A stretch of 64,000 bases of DNA from UBA952 sp044361535 (GCA_044361535.1 JBIKIQ010000010.1:62001-126000); one strand, 5' to 3'. Counted from the first letter of the stretch, positions 25,867-35,584 are shown. Notes: generated by a model not told the origin, from the letters alone. A program made the numbers and translations.

Positions 25867-27057
25867 ATGAAGAACAATATTTTTATTACCGCATTTTTAT
25901 GTATTTCAATTTCTTTTGCATTCGGTCAAATTGAGTTTGAAAAAAATTCTACTTTGGAGAAGTTAAAAGCAAAAGCAAAGAAGGAAAAAAAACTTATTTT
26001 CATTGATGCTTATACTACTTGGTGTGGTCCATGTACATGGATTTCTGCAAATATTTTTACGGATAAAGATGTAGCAGCGTATTATAATAAGAATTTTATA
26101 AATGCTAAGTTTGATATGGAAGATGAAGGTGAGGGAACAAAAATAGGCTCACTTTACAAGGTGATGTGTTACCCAAATTTACTTTTTATAGATGCTGATG
26201 GAAAATTGGTTCACAGAACTGCAGGAGCTGAACAAGATCCTGAATTCTATATCCAATTAGGTGAAATTGCTAAAAGTTCGGATAAAAACTTTTCAGTAAT
26301 TGAAGCAAACTATCTTAAGAATACTTCTGATCCTAAATTGTTTAAGGCATACATGGCAGCAGTTTCTACCACTTGTTTGGATTACGAAGATGAATTAGAT
26401 AAATTCTTGTATTCTTTGAATGAGAATGATTATTTGAAAGATGAAAACTGGAAAATCATAAAGGAATATCTAACAGACTTCAATCATAAAGCCACTCAAA
26501 ATATTGCTAAAAATTCGGATAAATTTATTGAAACATTTGGTGAAGATGTAAATGAGTTTTTATTTAATTCAATTCGTCAAACAGCATTTGATTTACTAAA
26601 TGAACCTGAATTTCAAATGTACAAATATGAGCTTTTACTTAAAACAGCTAAAACTATGGACTTAGGTTCGGTTACAGAACTAATTCCAATGCTCGAAGTA
26701 TATGGTTTTGAAAGAAAAAGTGATTGGGAAAATTTATTTCAATATTTATTAAAAAATGGCGATAACATTCTAGACGCTGAAAATAAAAATCGGTACAGTT
26801 ATTTGATTGCAGAAAACACCACCTCTGAAATTTACTTGAAAAAGGCAGAGCAATGGATGAAAGAAGTGATGACACTAGATGGCGGTGAAAATTGGAATAG
26901 TCTCGATACATACGCCCATGTTCTATACAAGTTAAATCGCAAAAAGGAGGCACTTGAAATTGCTGAAAAATCCTTAAATACGGGGGAGGATTTGCAAGAG
27001 GATCAAATTGAAGGAACTAAAAAATTTATTGAAGAAATAAAGAAAGATTTAAACTAA
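25867..27057 (+). CDS. Exported thioredoxin-fold protein
   Basis: A 396-residue periplasmic protein with signal peptide (1-20, ending FAFGQ) and an N-terminal thioredoxin-like domain carrying a CGPC active site (C53, C56 in TTWCGPCTWIS) and the cis-proline region VMCYPNLLFID. The following 250 residues look helical (tetratricopeptide-like near the end: THVLYKLNRKKEAL-type pattern at KLNRKKEALEIAEKSL). Likely role: thiol-disulfide exchange in the periplasm; the redox direction cannot be told. It ends convergent with prmA, 8 bases apart. Confidence 0.85.
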   Translation: MKNNIFITAFLCISISFAFGQIEFEKNSTLEKLKAKAKKEKKLIFIDAYTTWCGPCTWISANIFTDKDVAAYYNKNFINAKFDMEDEGEGTKIGSLYKVMCYPNLLFIDADGKLVHRTAGAEQDPEFYIQLGEIAKSSDKNFSVIEANYLKNTSDPKLFKAYMAAVSTTCLDYEDELDKFLYSLNENDYLKDENWKIIKEYLTDFNHKATQNIAKNSDKFIETFGEDVNEFLFNSIRQTAFDLLNEPEFQMYKYELLLKTAKTMDLGSVTELIPMLEVYGFERKSDWENLFQYLLKNGDNILDAENKNRYSYLIAENTTSEIYLKKAEQWMKEVMTLDGGENWNSLDTYAHVLYKLNRKKEALEIAEKSLNTGEDLQEDQIEGTKKFIEEIKKDLN

Positions 27058-27065
27058 TCTAAATT

Positions 27066-27905
27066 TTAACCTTTTCTGAACTTCAACGCACACCAATTTT
27101 CTTCTGACTTATGAGCAATAAACTGCAATCCCACATCATGTGCGGCTTTTTTTAAATCCTCGGCATCTGAATAGAAGAATCCACTAAGAAATAAAATTCC
27201 ATTTTTCGATAGCTTTTCTGAATAAAAGGGAAGGTGTCGTAATAAAATGTTACGATTGATATTTGCCAAAATAATATCAAACTCATCTTCTGCAATGCAA
27301 TCTATATCTCCGCAAAGACCTTCAATCTTCGTGCAGTTATTTCGTTCAGCATTTTCCAAGGTGTTTTCTACGGACCAATCTTCGATATCAACTGCTAGGA
27401 TTGAATTTGCTTCAAGTTGTTCGGCTAATATTGCTAAAATCCCAGTTCCTGTGCCCATATCCAAAACCTTTTTTGAATTCACATCTTCCTCAAGCAAAAA
27501 GGAACACATTAAGCGTGTTGTTTGATGATGACCAGTTCCAAAAGACATTTTGGGCATGATTTCAATAATCCGTTTTTTCGCTAATGTTTTATCGTGAAAA
27601 GGAGCTAAAATAGAAAGTTCTTCTCCAACATGAACCGGTTCAAAATCAGATTCCCATTTGGCATTCCAGTTTTCTTGTTCAATGTAACGAACGTGACTAG
27701 TCAATTGAACTTCATCAATTGGAAAGTTCTCGGTTAAAATAGTTTCAACAGGCTCTTTATTAAACGAATCGGCTGGAATATAAGCCAAAATGCCTGTTTC
27801 TGTATCAACAAAACTGTCAAAAGGCAATTCTGCCAAAAGTGCCACAGCAATATCAGCCCAAGGTTCCCTTGGTTCACAAATGATTGATAATTCTATATAA
27901 TCCAT
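27066..27905 (-). CDS. prmA: Ribosomal protein L11 methyltransferase
   Basis: SAM-dependent methyltransferase that trimethylates ribosomal protein L11. The 279-residue length is close to the E. coli protein (293). Motifs: MSFGTGHHQTTRLM, the SAM-binding glycine loop KVLDMGTGTGILAI, DIEDWSVENTLENAERN, and the catalytic-type ILANINRNIL. N-terminal 110 residues match the substrate-recognition domain. Its ATG lies only 11 bases past the T-run of the lpd terminator, so it either has a promoter inside that terminator or relies on readthrough. Confidence 0.95.
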   Translation of the reverse strand: MDYIELSIICEPREPWADIAVALLAELPFDSFVDTETGILAYIPADSFNKEPVETILTENFPIDEVQLTSHVRYIEQENWNAKWESDFEPVHVGEELSILAPFHDKTLAKKRIIEIMPKMSFGTGHHQTTRLMCSFLLEEDVNSKKVLDMGTGTGILAILAEQLEANSILAVDIEDWSVENTLENAERNNCTKIEGLCGDIDCIAEDEFDIILANINRNILLRHLPFYSEKLSKNGILFLSGFFYSDAEDLKKAAHDVGLQFIAHKSEENWCALKFRKG

Positions 27906-27916
27906 CGCTTTAGAAT

Positions 27917-27943
27917 AAAAAAAGCCACCCCTTAGGATGGCTT
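27917..27943 (-). terminator. Rho-independent terminator after lpd
   Basis: Minus strand: AAGCCATCC, loop TAAG, GGGTGGCTT (9 bp with one T-G pair), then seven T. It lies between the lpd stop and the prmA start. Confidence 0.9.
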
Positions 27944-27961
27944 AATGAGTATAATTTTTGG

Positions 27962-29353
27962 TTATAAGTGAATCACTTCGCCATACGCAGCTGCAGCTGC
28001 TTCCATAATTGCTTCAGACATTGTTGGGTGAGGATGAACTGTTTTTATCAATTCTTCCCCCGTTGTTTCCAATTTGCGAATAGCGACAATTTCAGCAATC
28101 ATTTCTGTCACATTAGCACCAATCATATGAGCACCTAAAAGTTCACCATATTTTGCATCAAAAATTAATTTTACAAAACCGTCTTTTGCTCCTGCAGCAC
28201 TTGCTTTACCAGAGGCAGAGAATGGAAATTTACCAATCTTGATTTCAATACCAGAATCTTTTGCTGCTTTTTCAGTCATTCCAACAGAGGCAACTTCTGG
28301 AGAACAGTAGGTACAACCAGGGATATTTCCATAGTCTAATGGTTGTGGATGATGCCCTGCAATTTGCTCAACACAAATAATTCCTTCTGCGGATGCCACG
28401 TGAGCAAGTGCAGGTCCAGGTATCACATCACCAATAGCATAATATCCAGGGATATTTGTTTGATAATATTCGTTAGTTAATACACGACCTTTGTCTACAA
28501 TAATTCCAACTTCTTCTAAACCAATATTTTCAATATTTGCTTGAATTCCAACAGCTGAAAGGACAACATCACATTCAATTTTCTCTTCACCTTTCTCTGT
28601 TTTAACCGTAACGATACACCCTTTTCCTTTTGTATCTACAGATTCAACAGAGGCTTTCGTCATTACTTGAATTCCAGCTTTTTTAAATGATTTTTCCAAT
28701 TGTTTAGATACTTCCTCATCTTCCACCGGAACAATATTTGGTAGGTATTCAACAATCGTTACTTCAGTTCCAATTGCATTGTAAAAATAAGCAAATTCAA
28801 CACCGATTGCACCTGATCCAACCACCACCATTTTTTTTGGCTGGGTTTTCAGAGTCATTGCTTGTCTATATCCGATGATTTTTTCTCCGTCTTGGGGTAA
28901 GTTTGGAAGTTCTCGCGAACGAGCTCCAGTAGCTATAATTACTCCTTTATCAGCAGAATATTCAGTTGTAGTGCCATTCTCATCAGTTACAACAACCTTT
29001 TTTCCCGCTTTAATTACACCATTTCCTTTGATAACATCAATTTTATTTTTCTTCATCAAAAATTGGATTCCAGCACTCATTCCATTGGCAACACCACGAC
29101 TTCTATCAATCATCGCTGAAAAGTCAGCTGAAGCCTCCTTAACAGTTATTCCATAATCACTTGCATGCGAAAGATATTCAAACACATTTGCACTTTTCAA
29201 TAGCGCTTTTGTAGGAATACATCCCCAATTTAAACAAATACCACCAAGTGATTCACGTTCAATAATCGCAGTTTTAAGGCCTAACTGAGAAGCTCGAATA
29301 GCTGTAACGTATCCACCTGGACCACTTCCTAAAACAATTATATCATAATTCAT
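27962..29353 (-). CDS. lpdA: Dihydrolipoyl dehydrogenase
   Basis: FAD enzyme that reoxidises dihydrolipoamide in the 2-oxoacid dehydrogenase complexes and glycine cleavage. The 463-residue protein starts with MNYDIIVLGSGPGGYVTAIRA (FAD Rossmann), has the redox disulfide C40/C45 in GGICLNWGCIPTKALL, the NAD motif VVGSGAIGVEFAYF, an AIGDV FAD contact, and the active-site histidine in HPHPTMSEAI. I start at the ATG at 29351-29353; the frame opens 11 codons earlier, which would add residues ahead of the FAD strand. No other dehydrogenase subunit is nearby. Confidence 0.97.
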   Translation of the reverse strand: MNYDIIVLGSGPGGYVTAIRASQLGLKTAIIERESLGGICLNWGCIPTKALLKSANVFEYLSHASDYGITVKEASADFSAMIDRSRGVANGMSAGIQFLMKKNKIDVIKGNGVIKAGKKVVVTDENGTTTEYSADKGVIIATGARSRELPNLPQDGEKIIGYRQAMTLKTQPKKMVVVGSGAIGVEFAYFYNAIGTEVTIVEYLPNIVPVEDEEVSKQLEKSFKKAGIQVMTKASVESVDTKGKGCIVTVKTEKGEEKIECDVVLSAVGIQANIENIGLEEVGIIVDKGRVLTNEYYQTNIPGYYAIGDVIPGPALAHVASAEGIICVEQIAGHHPQPLDYGNIPGCTYCSPEVASVGMTEKAAKDSGIEIKIGKFPFSASGKASAAGAKDGFVKLIFDAKYGELLGAHMIGANVTEMIAEIVAIRKLETTGEELIKTVHPHPTMSEAIMEAAAAAYGEVIHL

Positions 29354-29494
29354 ACGTTCAAATTTTTTCAGTTCAAATTTACTCAAAACAAATCAAAAGC
29401 AAAGCCTAACCATGTAATTTGTTTACAAAATCTTAATTTTTGGGTTGGCTAAATTTAGAATTCATCTCGTACATTTGAGGAAAAAAATCAATTC

Positions 29495-30331
29495 ATGCGA
29501 TTTTTCATTGTCTTTCTTTTTCCATTTGTTTATTGGTCTCAAGAACATCAGGTGCTATTTTTTGGACATCGAGGCTGTAGAGGTTTGCTACCTGAAAATT
29601 CGATTGTATCGTTTCAAAAGGCTATTAATTTAGGTGTTGATGGTATAGAATTAGATGTGGTAGTTAATAAAGATAAGCAACTTGTAATATCTCATGAACC
29701 TTATTTTCAAAGTTCTTTTTGTCTAGATTCTAATGGGATGTCCATAGAAAATGAGAAACAGTGGAATATATATGAAATGACTCAAAATGAAATTCAACAA
29801 TTTGATTGTGGCTTAAAAAAACATCCTCGTTTCAAGGAACAAGTTAATTCCCAATTGCATAAACCGCTGTTACAAGAGTTATTTAAATGCAATGATTTTT
29901 CGAATACAATCATTCTTTTTGAAGTGAAATCTAGTCCAGGGGAATATGGAAAATCTTAACCCTATCCGTCTGAATTCGTGAAAATAATTACCGATGAGAT
30001 AGCTGGTTTTCTCTATAAATACAATATTATTTTCATGTCTTTTGATTCAAAGATATTAGAAGAAATTCATGCTCAATTACCCGAATACAGATGTATTTAT
30101 TTGACATATTTGCCTTATGTCAAAGCCGAAAAATTTGTAAATCAACTTACATTCAAGCCTTATGCACTAGGGATGTTTCACAGAACAATTCACCGAAAAG
30201 ATTCAAAATATCTCCATTTAAATGGAATAAAATTATTTGCTTGGACAGTAAACAAAAAGAAAAGTCAAAATCGATTAATGCGCCTAGAAATTGATGGGAT
30301 AATTACAGATTATCCTGACCGCATTAAATAA
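29495..30331 (+). pseudogene. Glycerophosphodiester phosphodiesterase gene interrupted by one in-frame stop
   Basis: Together the two halves read as one normal-length GDPD (about 277 codons). The first half has an exported N-terminus, the HRG motif (FFGHRGCRGLLPENS), E-x-D (IELDVVV) and a catalytic H (VISHEP), ending at EVKSSPGEYGKS. A TAA at 29957-29959 (codon 155) then stops the frame, which continues without a shift: PYPSEFVKIITDEIAGF on to ITDYPDRIK at 30331. A single C-to-T change of a CAA glutamine codon would explain it. Alternatives are a sequencing error or readthrough. If translated separately, the second part would start at GTG 29978 and lack the active site. Confidence 0.85.
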
Positions 30332-30375
30332 GAATTGTCGTTTAAAAGCACCATAATTTAACCACTTAAAATGCC

Positions 30376-30861
30376 TTACTTGAAACTGAAATTTCGTTGC
30401 ATTAAGTAGCTGAATATAACGATGATGCAAGAGGCCAAGACATTAGCAATGGATGGGTAAATAGAGAGTAATTCAATAAAAAATTTCAAAATTAACCAAG
30501 ATAGTACTCCTGATAAGGCAGAGCTTAATCCGTATCGAAATAATTGCACCCTCCCTTTTAGTTCACTTCCCGTAAAAACAACATATTTCATCAATAAAAA
30601 GCCAATCGTAAACGTAATAATAAAACAACTTACAGAACTTAACGTGTAGGCCGTTACAACAAAAGAAGTGTTGTACGGTAGCTCAAGTGGAAACATTTTT
30701 TTGTCAAAAATGAACTGATAAAAAATAAAAAATAAAATCCAACTAAGTACTAGGTTTCCACCTCCACAAGCGGCGTAGTAATACGTTTTTTTAGGAATTA
30801 GCTTACCAACCACGGGATAGAAAAAATCTAAGATGGAGGTAATTATTTTTGGTAAAGACAT
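30376..30861 (-). CDS. GtrA-family membrane protein
   Basis: A 161-residue protein with four predicted membrane spans (CGGGNLVLSWILFFIF, VTAYTLSSVSCFIITFTIGF, YGLSSALSGVLSWLILKFF, ASCIIVIFSYLMQRNF), the layout of GtrA proteins. These are thought to help move lipid-linked sugars across the inner membrane. The ending MQRNFSFK matches the family's usual R-x-F/W-x-F close. No glycosyltransferase gene is adjacent, so the sugar pathway is unknown. It lies 9 bases after the enoyl-CoA hydratase-family gene, probably co-transcribed. Confidence 0.85.
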   Translation of the reverse strand: MSLPKIITSILDFFYPVVGKLIPKKTYYYAACGGGNLVLSWILFFIFYQFIFDKKMFPLELPYNTSFVVTAYTLSSVSCFIITFTIGFLLMKYVVFTGSELKGRVQLFRYGLSSALSGVLSWLILKFFIELLSIYPSIANVLASCIIVIFSYLMQRNFSFK

Positions 30862-30870
30862 TCTATATCT

Positions 30871-31638
30871 TTACTTAGTTTTAAAGGAGTTGATTGCATT
30901 AACCGTGAATTCGCTCAAGACAAGTTTTCCACTCATTCCAGCTCTTTCACTCAATAATTGGCCCCAATGATCAGTGCCTTCCCAAAAGACTTTTTTCAAC
31001 ATAGACATTGCCTCTGGGTTTGATTTAGCTAATTTATTGGCTAACTTTTCAACTTCTGTATCAAGCTCTTCAATTGAATCAAAAATTTCTGAATACAACC
31101 CTTTGTGCTTTGCCCATTTGGCAGATCTCCATTCTGTAGCATTAATTGCTAATTCGCTCATTGCGGACAAACCAATTTTTCTTTCAACGGCGGGACCAAC
31201 AACAAAAGGGCCAATACCCACAGCCAATTCTGAAAGTTTAACCTCGGCATGTTTTGTCGCTAAACAGTAATCAACAGCGGACGCTATGCCAACGCCTCCG
31301 CCAACAGCCTTTCCTTGCACACGACCTATGATGAATTTTGGACACGTTCTACATGCATTGATTACTTTTGCAAAACCAGAGAAAAATTGCTTACCGGTTT
31401 CGAAGTCTTGAATAGAAATTAATTCGTCAAAACTCGCCCCCGCGCAAAAAGCCTTCTCACCCGTAGATTTTAATACAATAACTCGAACCTCGTCATTATT
31501 TCCCAGTTCAGCTATCGTTTCAGCTAATTTTCCTAGGATTTTTCCAGGTAAAGAATTACTAAGAGGGTGACCAAATTCTATTGTTGCTATATGATGATTA
31601 ATGGTAAATTCTACACTTCCTAAATCCTTTGCTTCCAT
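30871..31638 (-). CDS. Enoyl-CoA hydratase/isomerase family protein
   Basis: Crotonase-fold enzyme, 255 residues. It shows the oxyanion-hole segments KAFCAGASFDEL and GRVQGKAVGGGVGIASAVDYCLA, and the acidic region ATKHAEVKLSELAVGIGPFVVGPAVERKIG. Substrate cannot be told; an enoyl- or methylglutaconyl-CoA type reaction is plausible. The gap to the upstream coiled-coil gene is 4 bases and to the downstream GtrA gene 9 bases, giving a three-gene unit with no obvious functional theme. Confidence 0.9.
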   Translation of the reverse strand: MEAKDLGSVEFTINHHIATIEFGHPLSNSLPGKILGKLAETIAELGNNDEVRVIVLKSTGEKAFCAGASFDELISIQDFETGKQFFSGFAKVINACRTCPKFIIGRVQGKAVGGGVGIASAVDYCLATKHAEVKLSELAVGIGPFVVGPAVERKIGLSAMSELAINATEWRSAKWAKHKGLYSEIFDSIEELDTEVEKLANKLAKSNPEAMSMLKKVFWEGTDHWGQLLSERAGMSGKLVLSEFTVNAINSFKTK

Positions 31639-31642
31639 TCTA

Positions 31643-32626
31643 TTATTTTAAAGTAAAACTATCTGTACCTATTAAATTTCCTTCACAGTAAATGCGAACT
31701 TTGTAGGTGCCTTTGGTGGCTTTTTCTCCTCTCATATCATAGTAAATACCTACGTCAATGCTGTTATTATCATAATCAATATCTCTTTTTTCAGAGAATG
31801 GCATTGTTGTCCCATCTACGCTAACCACATTCGAACTTCTTGATTGAAGTGTTTTACCTTCTGGAGTAATTACTTGCATATAAACCGTTTTCTTACCAGC
31901 AGTTGTTAATGAATTAGAACCAACCGTAAATAAACACTTTATTTGAATTGTTTCTTTCGCTTTTGTAGTTTCTTTTGTAGTATTGTTTCTTTTCAACTCC
32001 ATTCCGCTTGAGGTAAAGCTGTAAGCTTGCAGTTTTGAACCTTGTTTTACCTTCGCAGAGGTTTCTTCTGCCACTTTTTTGTATTCATCTCGTTCTGTTT
32101 CTGTTGAATTTAACTTGTCAGATGTTTCATTAAGGTCAGTTTGAATTTTTTTGTTCAATTGGTTAAGTTGATCAATTTCTTTGATATAACTTTTCATGAT
32201 TTCTCGAAGAGTTTCATTCTCTTTCTCCATTTTTAATAATTTGGAATAGGTTAAATTCCCTTGACTTTTCAGCGTGTTAATCTGATTCAATAAACCTTGT
32301 ATTTTGGATTTTTCGATATTTAAACTATCTGATTTCGATTTATCCATTTTAATTAACTCATCGTAATTGTTCAACATATTTGTTAAGTTGGTTTTCAAAT
32401 CATTCGATCTCCCTTCAATGTCAACAACAGAGCCTATTGATTTATTTACCTCGTTTAAATCTGATTTAAGCTTCGTATTCTCGCCTAAAGCTTTATTCAA
32501 TTCCTGAATTTTATCTGAATATAACTTCGATAGATAGGCAATTCCCCCAATTAACCCAATTATGGCAATTAATAGAACTACGATTACTTTTTTCGAGGAA
32601 TCTACTTTTTTTATTTCTTCTGACAT
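31643..32626 (-). CDS. Membrane-anchored coiled-coil protein, unknown function
   Basis: The 327-residue protein has a short cytoplasmic N-terminus with Lys/Ser, one membrane span (residues about 13-33, VIVVLLIAIIGLIGGIAYLS), a long coiled coil (about 35-195, with heptad-like Leu/Ile and many Glu/Lys), and a C-terminal beta domain (about 200-327). The latter has GMELKRNNTTKETTKAKETI and IKCLFTVGSNSLTTAGKKTV followed by strands ending YCEGNLIGTDSFTLK. The architecture suggests an inner-membrane-anchored envelope protein. I recall similar hypothetical proteins in Bacteroidetes but no function. Confidence 0.8.
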   Translation of the reverse strand: MSEEIKKVDSSKKVIVVLLIAIIGLIGGIAYLSKLYSDKIQELNKALGENTKLKSDLNEVNKSIGSVVDIEGRSNDLKTNLTNMLNNYDELIKMDKSKSDSLNIEKSKIQGLLNQINTLKSQGNLTYSKLLKMEKENETLREIMKSYIKEIDQLNQLNKKIQTDLNETSDKLNSTETERDEYKKVAEETSAKVKQGSKLQAYSFTSSGMELKRNNTTKETTKAKETIQIKCLFTVGSNSLTTAGKKTVYMQVITPEGKTLQSRSSNVVSVDGTTMPFSEKRDIDYDNNSIDVGIYYDMRGEKATKGTYKVRIYCEGNLIGTDSFTLK

Positions 32627-32705
32627 AACGTAAATTTTAATTTATTTAAAGTGTAAAATTATTGGTTCTAAATGTATTATTCAATCAAAATTATTGAAAT
32701 ATTTA

Positions 32706-33386
32706 TTAATTATTTCCTAGTGAATATGCAGCTCCAAGTCCTGCCCCGAATCCCCAACCTGTGCTGGCAACTTTTCTTGTTTCCAAAAATCCTTGTAGCA
32801 TCCAATTGGATTGATGCCAATAGGTTCCCTTAACGCCAAACGAACAAGCATATTTCCATTGGGAATAACCCAAATTTTTATTCCAAATATAATCGATCCC
32901 CAAAAAATTTGCATAAGGAGATATATCACCGTTATAACCAAAAGGTATGTGATAAGATACACCATCAGGTAAAACAGTTATTAACAATCCTACTAATGTT
33001 CCCAAGTATCCTAATCCAAATACTGACCCTGAACTTGTTCCGTCATTTGCTGAATCAGCAAGACCAGAAATGAGTCCGATAAGAATAAGTGGTGGCCCGG
33101 CAAGTGAACCGACAGAGGCATGAATATGCTTAAAATTGTCTGTCCTTCTTTGGTATTCAAAATTGTAAACCAAACCTATTCTATTTTCAAATAGATATTC
33201 TCCAGTAAGCCCATAGTTGGTATAAAAGGAAGTGTCGACAAAACCATAACTTGTTTTGAAGCCAACATAACCTTTTTTTTCTGTCAACTGAGCTTTTGAT
33301 GAGAATGGAATCACTAGAAGAGCAAAAAGAAAACCAACAAACAGGGTTTTAATCGCAAATTCTACCTTTGTGCTTTTCATGGCCAT
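32706..33386 (-). CDS. Predicted outer-membrane beta-barrel-like protein
   Basis: Unknown 226-residue exported protein. After a hydrophobic leader (TLFVGFLFALLVIPFSSKAQ at about 14-33) come alternating aromatic strands (YVGFKTSYGFVDTSFYTNYG, YLFENRIGLVYNFEYQRR, GTYWHQSNWMLQGFLETRKV) and an ending GFGAGLGAAYSLGNN. Gly-rich, Ser-rich loop in the middle (SANDGTSSGSVFGLGYL). Start could be either ATG at 33384-33386 or 33378-33380. It overlaps the end of the phospholipase C-like gene by about 38 bases, so translation is probably coupled. Confidence 0.75.
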   Translation of the reverse strand: MAMKSTKVEFAIKTLFVGFLFALLVIPFSSKAQLTEKKGYVGFKTSYGFVDTSFYTNYGLTGEYLFENRIGLVYNFEYQRRTDNFKHIHASVGSLAGPPLILIGLISGLADSANDGTSSGSVFGLGYLGTLVGLLITVLPDGVSYHIPFGYNGDISPYANFLGIDYIWNKNLGYSQWKYACSFGVKGTYWHQSNWMLQGFLETRKVASTGWGFGAGLGAAYSLGNN

Positions 33387-34371
33387 ATTGTTGTTCTAAT
33401 TCTTCAAATTCCTTAATTAATTGAGCTGACGGTGGTTTATTTTGTAATTCGCTTAAATTGGGTTGACCTGCATCTACCCAACATGTGTACCAAATTGAAC
33501 CTATTGCAAGTATGGCATCTCTCATTCTTCGCTCTACCATTCCATTTAAACGCAAGTGATAGGCATCTGAGAAAGATTTGGAGTAGGTCAAAACCGTTGT
33601 GTTTCCTCGTTGTTCATAGCTGTATTTTTGATCGGAAGGAAAATCGTTGGTTAATTCTCTTTCAAAATCTAATACAGAATCTAGTGCTAAATGAGATGAT
33701 TTGATTGCATCCCAAGCAAAATCCAAGGTGTTTTTTACATATTTACTTTTACCTGTAAAATAATCGTAGTTATCGGCATTTATTTCTACAAGTCTACTTT
33801 CCCAAAAACCATGAATTCCACGTTGGTTTGTTTTCTGCCCATTGTAATTTTCTGTGGTATGAAGTGGGACGTGTGCATCACCAATATAGTGTCCAATTTC
33901 TGCTGAATACTTTAATATTAAATCAACATTTTTTGTTTCAAATGCCTTCTGTAGTCTGAATTTCATTATTTGAATATGCCAAGGCACAATGCCATATGCC
34001 TGGAGTGTGTCTTCTGTAAATTTCTTTACGGCATCCTCCCATCTTCGAGGCATTACTTCAAAAGGATCTTCTTTTCCTTTGATGTAAAAATGGTCTAAAT
34101 CAATATAGTGTCTTGGTGCTTCTCCTTCTACAGCGTATCTTCTTTTATCGGGATCGACGGAGTGTTCGGTAAGAAATTCTATGTGTTCTTTATAGAATCC
34201 AAACATTTCGGGTGGCAAAGTAAAAACGGCCACTCGATTTATTCGTTTATGTCCATAAAAACCCCATAGAACTTCCTTTGGGTCATTGTTTTCAATTAAT
34301 GATGAACTTATCCAAAAGAGCAAGGGGATAGCTAAGAGTACCGACCATCTGTAAATCATAGGATTGAACAT
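33349..34371 (-). CDS. Zinc-dependent phospholipase C / S1-P1 nuclease-fold protein
   Basis: Probable exported zinc hydrolase, 340 residues with the ATG at 34369-34371, which is followed by a hydrophobic leader (VLLAIPLLFWISSSLI). Zinc ligands of the S1/P1-PLC fold are visible: WGFYGHKRINRVAVF, HYIDLDHF, then GHYIGDAHVPLHTTENYNG and GIHGFWESRL. The late YHLRLNGMVERRMRDAI fits the final helix. Substrate, phospholipid or nucleic acid, is unknown. The open frame extends to a TTG at 34443, which I do not favour. The gene overlaps the next one downstream. Confidence 0.85.
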   Translation of the reverse strand: MFNPMIYRWSVLLAIPLLFWISSSLIENNDPKEVLWGFYGHKRINRVAVFTLPPEMFGFYKEHIEFLTEHSVDPDKRRYAVEGEAPRHYIDLDHFYIKGKEDPFEVMPRRWEDAVKKFTEDTLQAYGIVPWHIQIMKFRLQKAFETKNVDLILKYSAEIGHYIGDAHVPLHTTENYNGQKTNQRGIHGFWESRLVEINADNYDYFTGKSKYVKNTLDFAWDAIKSSHLALDSVLDFERELTNDFPSDQKYSYEQRGNTTVLTYSKSFSDAYHLRLNGMVERRMRDAILAIGSIWYTCWVDAGQPNLSELQNKPPSAQLIKEFEELEQQYGHEKHKGRICD

Positions 34372-34477
34372 TTTTACTGTTTGAATATTCAACACGAAGA
34401 TACAAAGTAATTTGAATAGTAAACTCAAATTTGATTTTAACAAATCAAGAGCGTTAAGTTAATTTATAAACATTGAT

Positions 34478-35413
34478 TTAAAAACGATCATTAAATGCTT
34501 TACTAAGTCTCAGGTTAAGACCTAAAAATCCTTCACCATCATAAACAAATGGGCCAATATCAATTCCAAAACGATAACCAGTTTCATAGCCACCAAATCG
34601 AGGTTTAATTTCAAGTCCAATTGGAAAATAGGTTAGCGGAACAAATTCGTCGAACCAACTGTAGCCTATGTCAGCACCAATGTATGGATCTACAATTCCG
34701 TCAAAACCATTTAATGGATATATTTTTAAATTTGCATTTGCTGACAATAGACCCAATCCTGCTTCTATGGCCATAAAACGGTTAAGGTATTGTTGAATAC
34801 TCAAACCGAATAGGATTGGATTTACACCGATAGATGCAGTTAAAACTGTTCGGTAATCGGGAGGTTGAGGATTGAATAGAGGCACTCTTTCTTCTTTTGG
34901 AATTTCTGCTAGTTTTTTACTGTAAACTTTTGAATATCTTACTCCAAAAACAGGAATTGTGTAGGATTCCTCAAAATCCTTGAGCACACCCACACCTGCA
35001 TTTAATTCAATGTTCCAATGATTGCTCAACAGATATGAATAGGTTATAGAACCTCCAATTATTCTACCTGCTGACTCCTTTGTACCATATATTTTGGACC
35101 ATCCAGCTGAAAATCCAAAGTTGTGTTTCAATGGTTCGTAGTTAAATAAGTTGAAACCAGCATTTAAGCCGAGAGTAGTTGTACTCCAATAATATACCGG
35201 AGGACTGTAAATATCAATATATCCATTTCCCGTAATGCAAGGTAAACTTACCGCTCCTTCCAAATAGAAATAATCAGATAAATGCTGACGATACATTATT
35301 CCTAACCCAAAATTATTCGTATTTGCACCTCCAATTGCTCCAACAGATGATGCGTATTGAGTAAATGAATAAGAATAGCTAAATAGAAGTAAATAAGATA
35401 CTAGATATTTCAT
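34478..35413 (-). CDS. Predicted outer-membrane barrel protein
   Basis: Unknown 311-residue exported protein. Signal peptide at 1-19 (MKYLVSYLLLFSYSYSFTQ), followed by alternating beta strands (NNFGLGIMYRQHLSDYFYLEGAV, FNYEPLKHNFGFSAGWS, WNIELNAGVGVLKDFEES) and an ending GIDIGPFVYDGEGFLGLNLRLSKAF typical of a barrel C-terminus. I start at the ATG at 35411-35413; the frame opens 36 codons earlier, but the leader only fits the later start. It is probably a structural or porin-like protein; no enzyme motif is seen. Confidence 0.75.
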   Translation of the reverse strand: MKYLVSYLLLFSYSYSFTQYASSVGAIGGANTNNFGLGIMYRQHLSDYFYLEGAVSLPCITGNGYIDIYSPPVYYWSTTTLGLNAGFNLFNYEPLKHNFGFSAGWSKIYGTKESAGRIIGGSITYSYLLSNHWNIELNAGVGVLKDFEESYTIPVFGVRYSKVYSKKLAEIPKEERVPLFNPQPPDYRTVLTASIGVNPILFGLSIQQYLNRFMAIEAGLGLLSANANLKIYPLNGFDGIVDPYIGADIGYSWFDEFVPLTYFPIGLEIKPRFGGYETGYRFGIDIGPFVYDGEGFLGLNLRLSKAFNDRF

Positions 35414-35584
35414 TTTACTGATTTTATAGTATGCAAATTTGCTTAAAAACCTATTTTGTTGTATCAATGGGTTGATTTTTTTTTGAAAAGAGCATACTGG
35501 TTTAAGCTTAAAATACTCCAATACATGTCACAAATTAGAAGAAAATATAAATATTATTCTCATTTAGTAGTTGATTTGAGCGAT

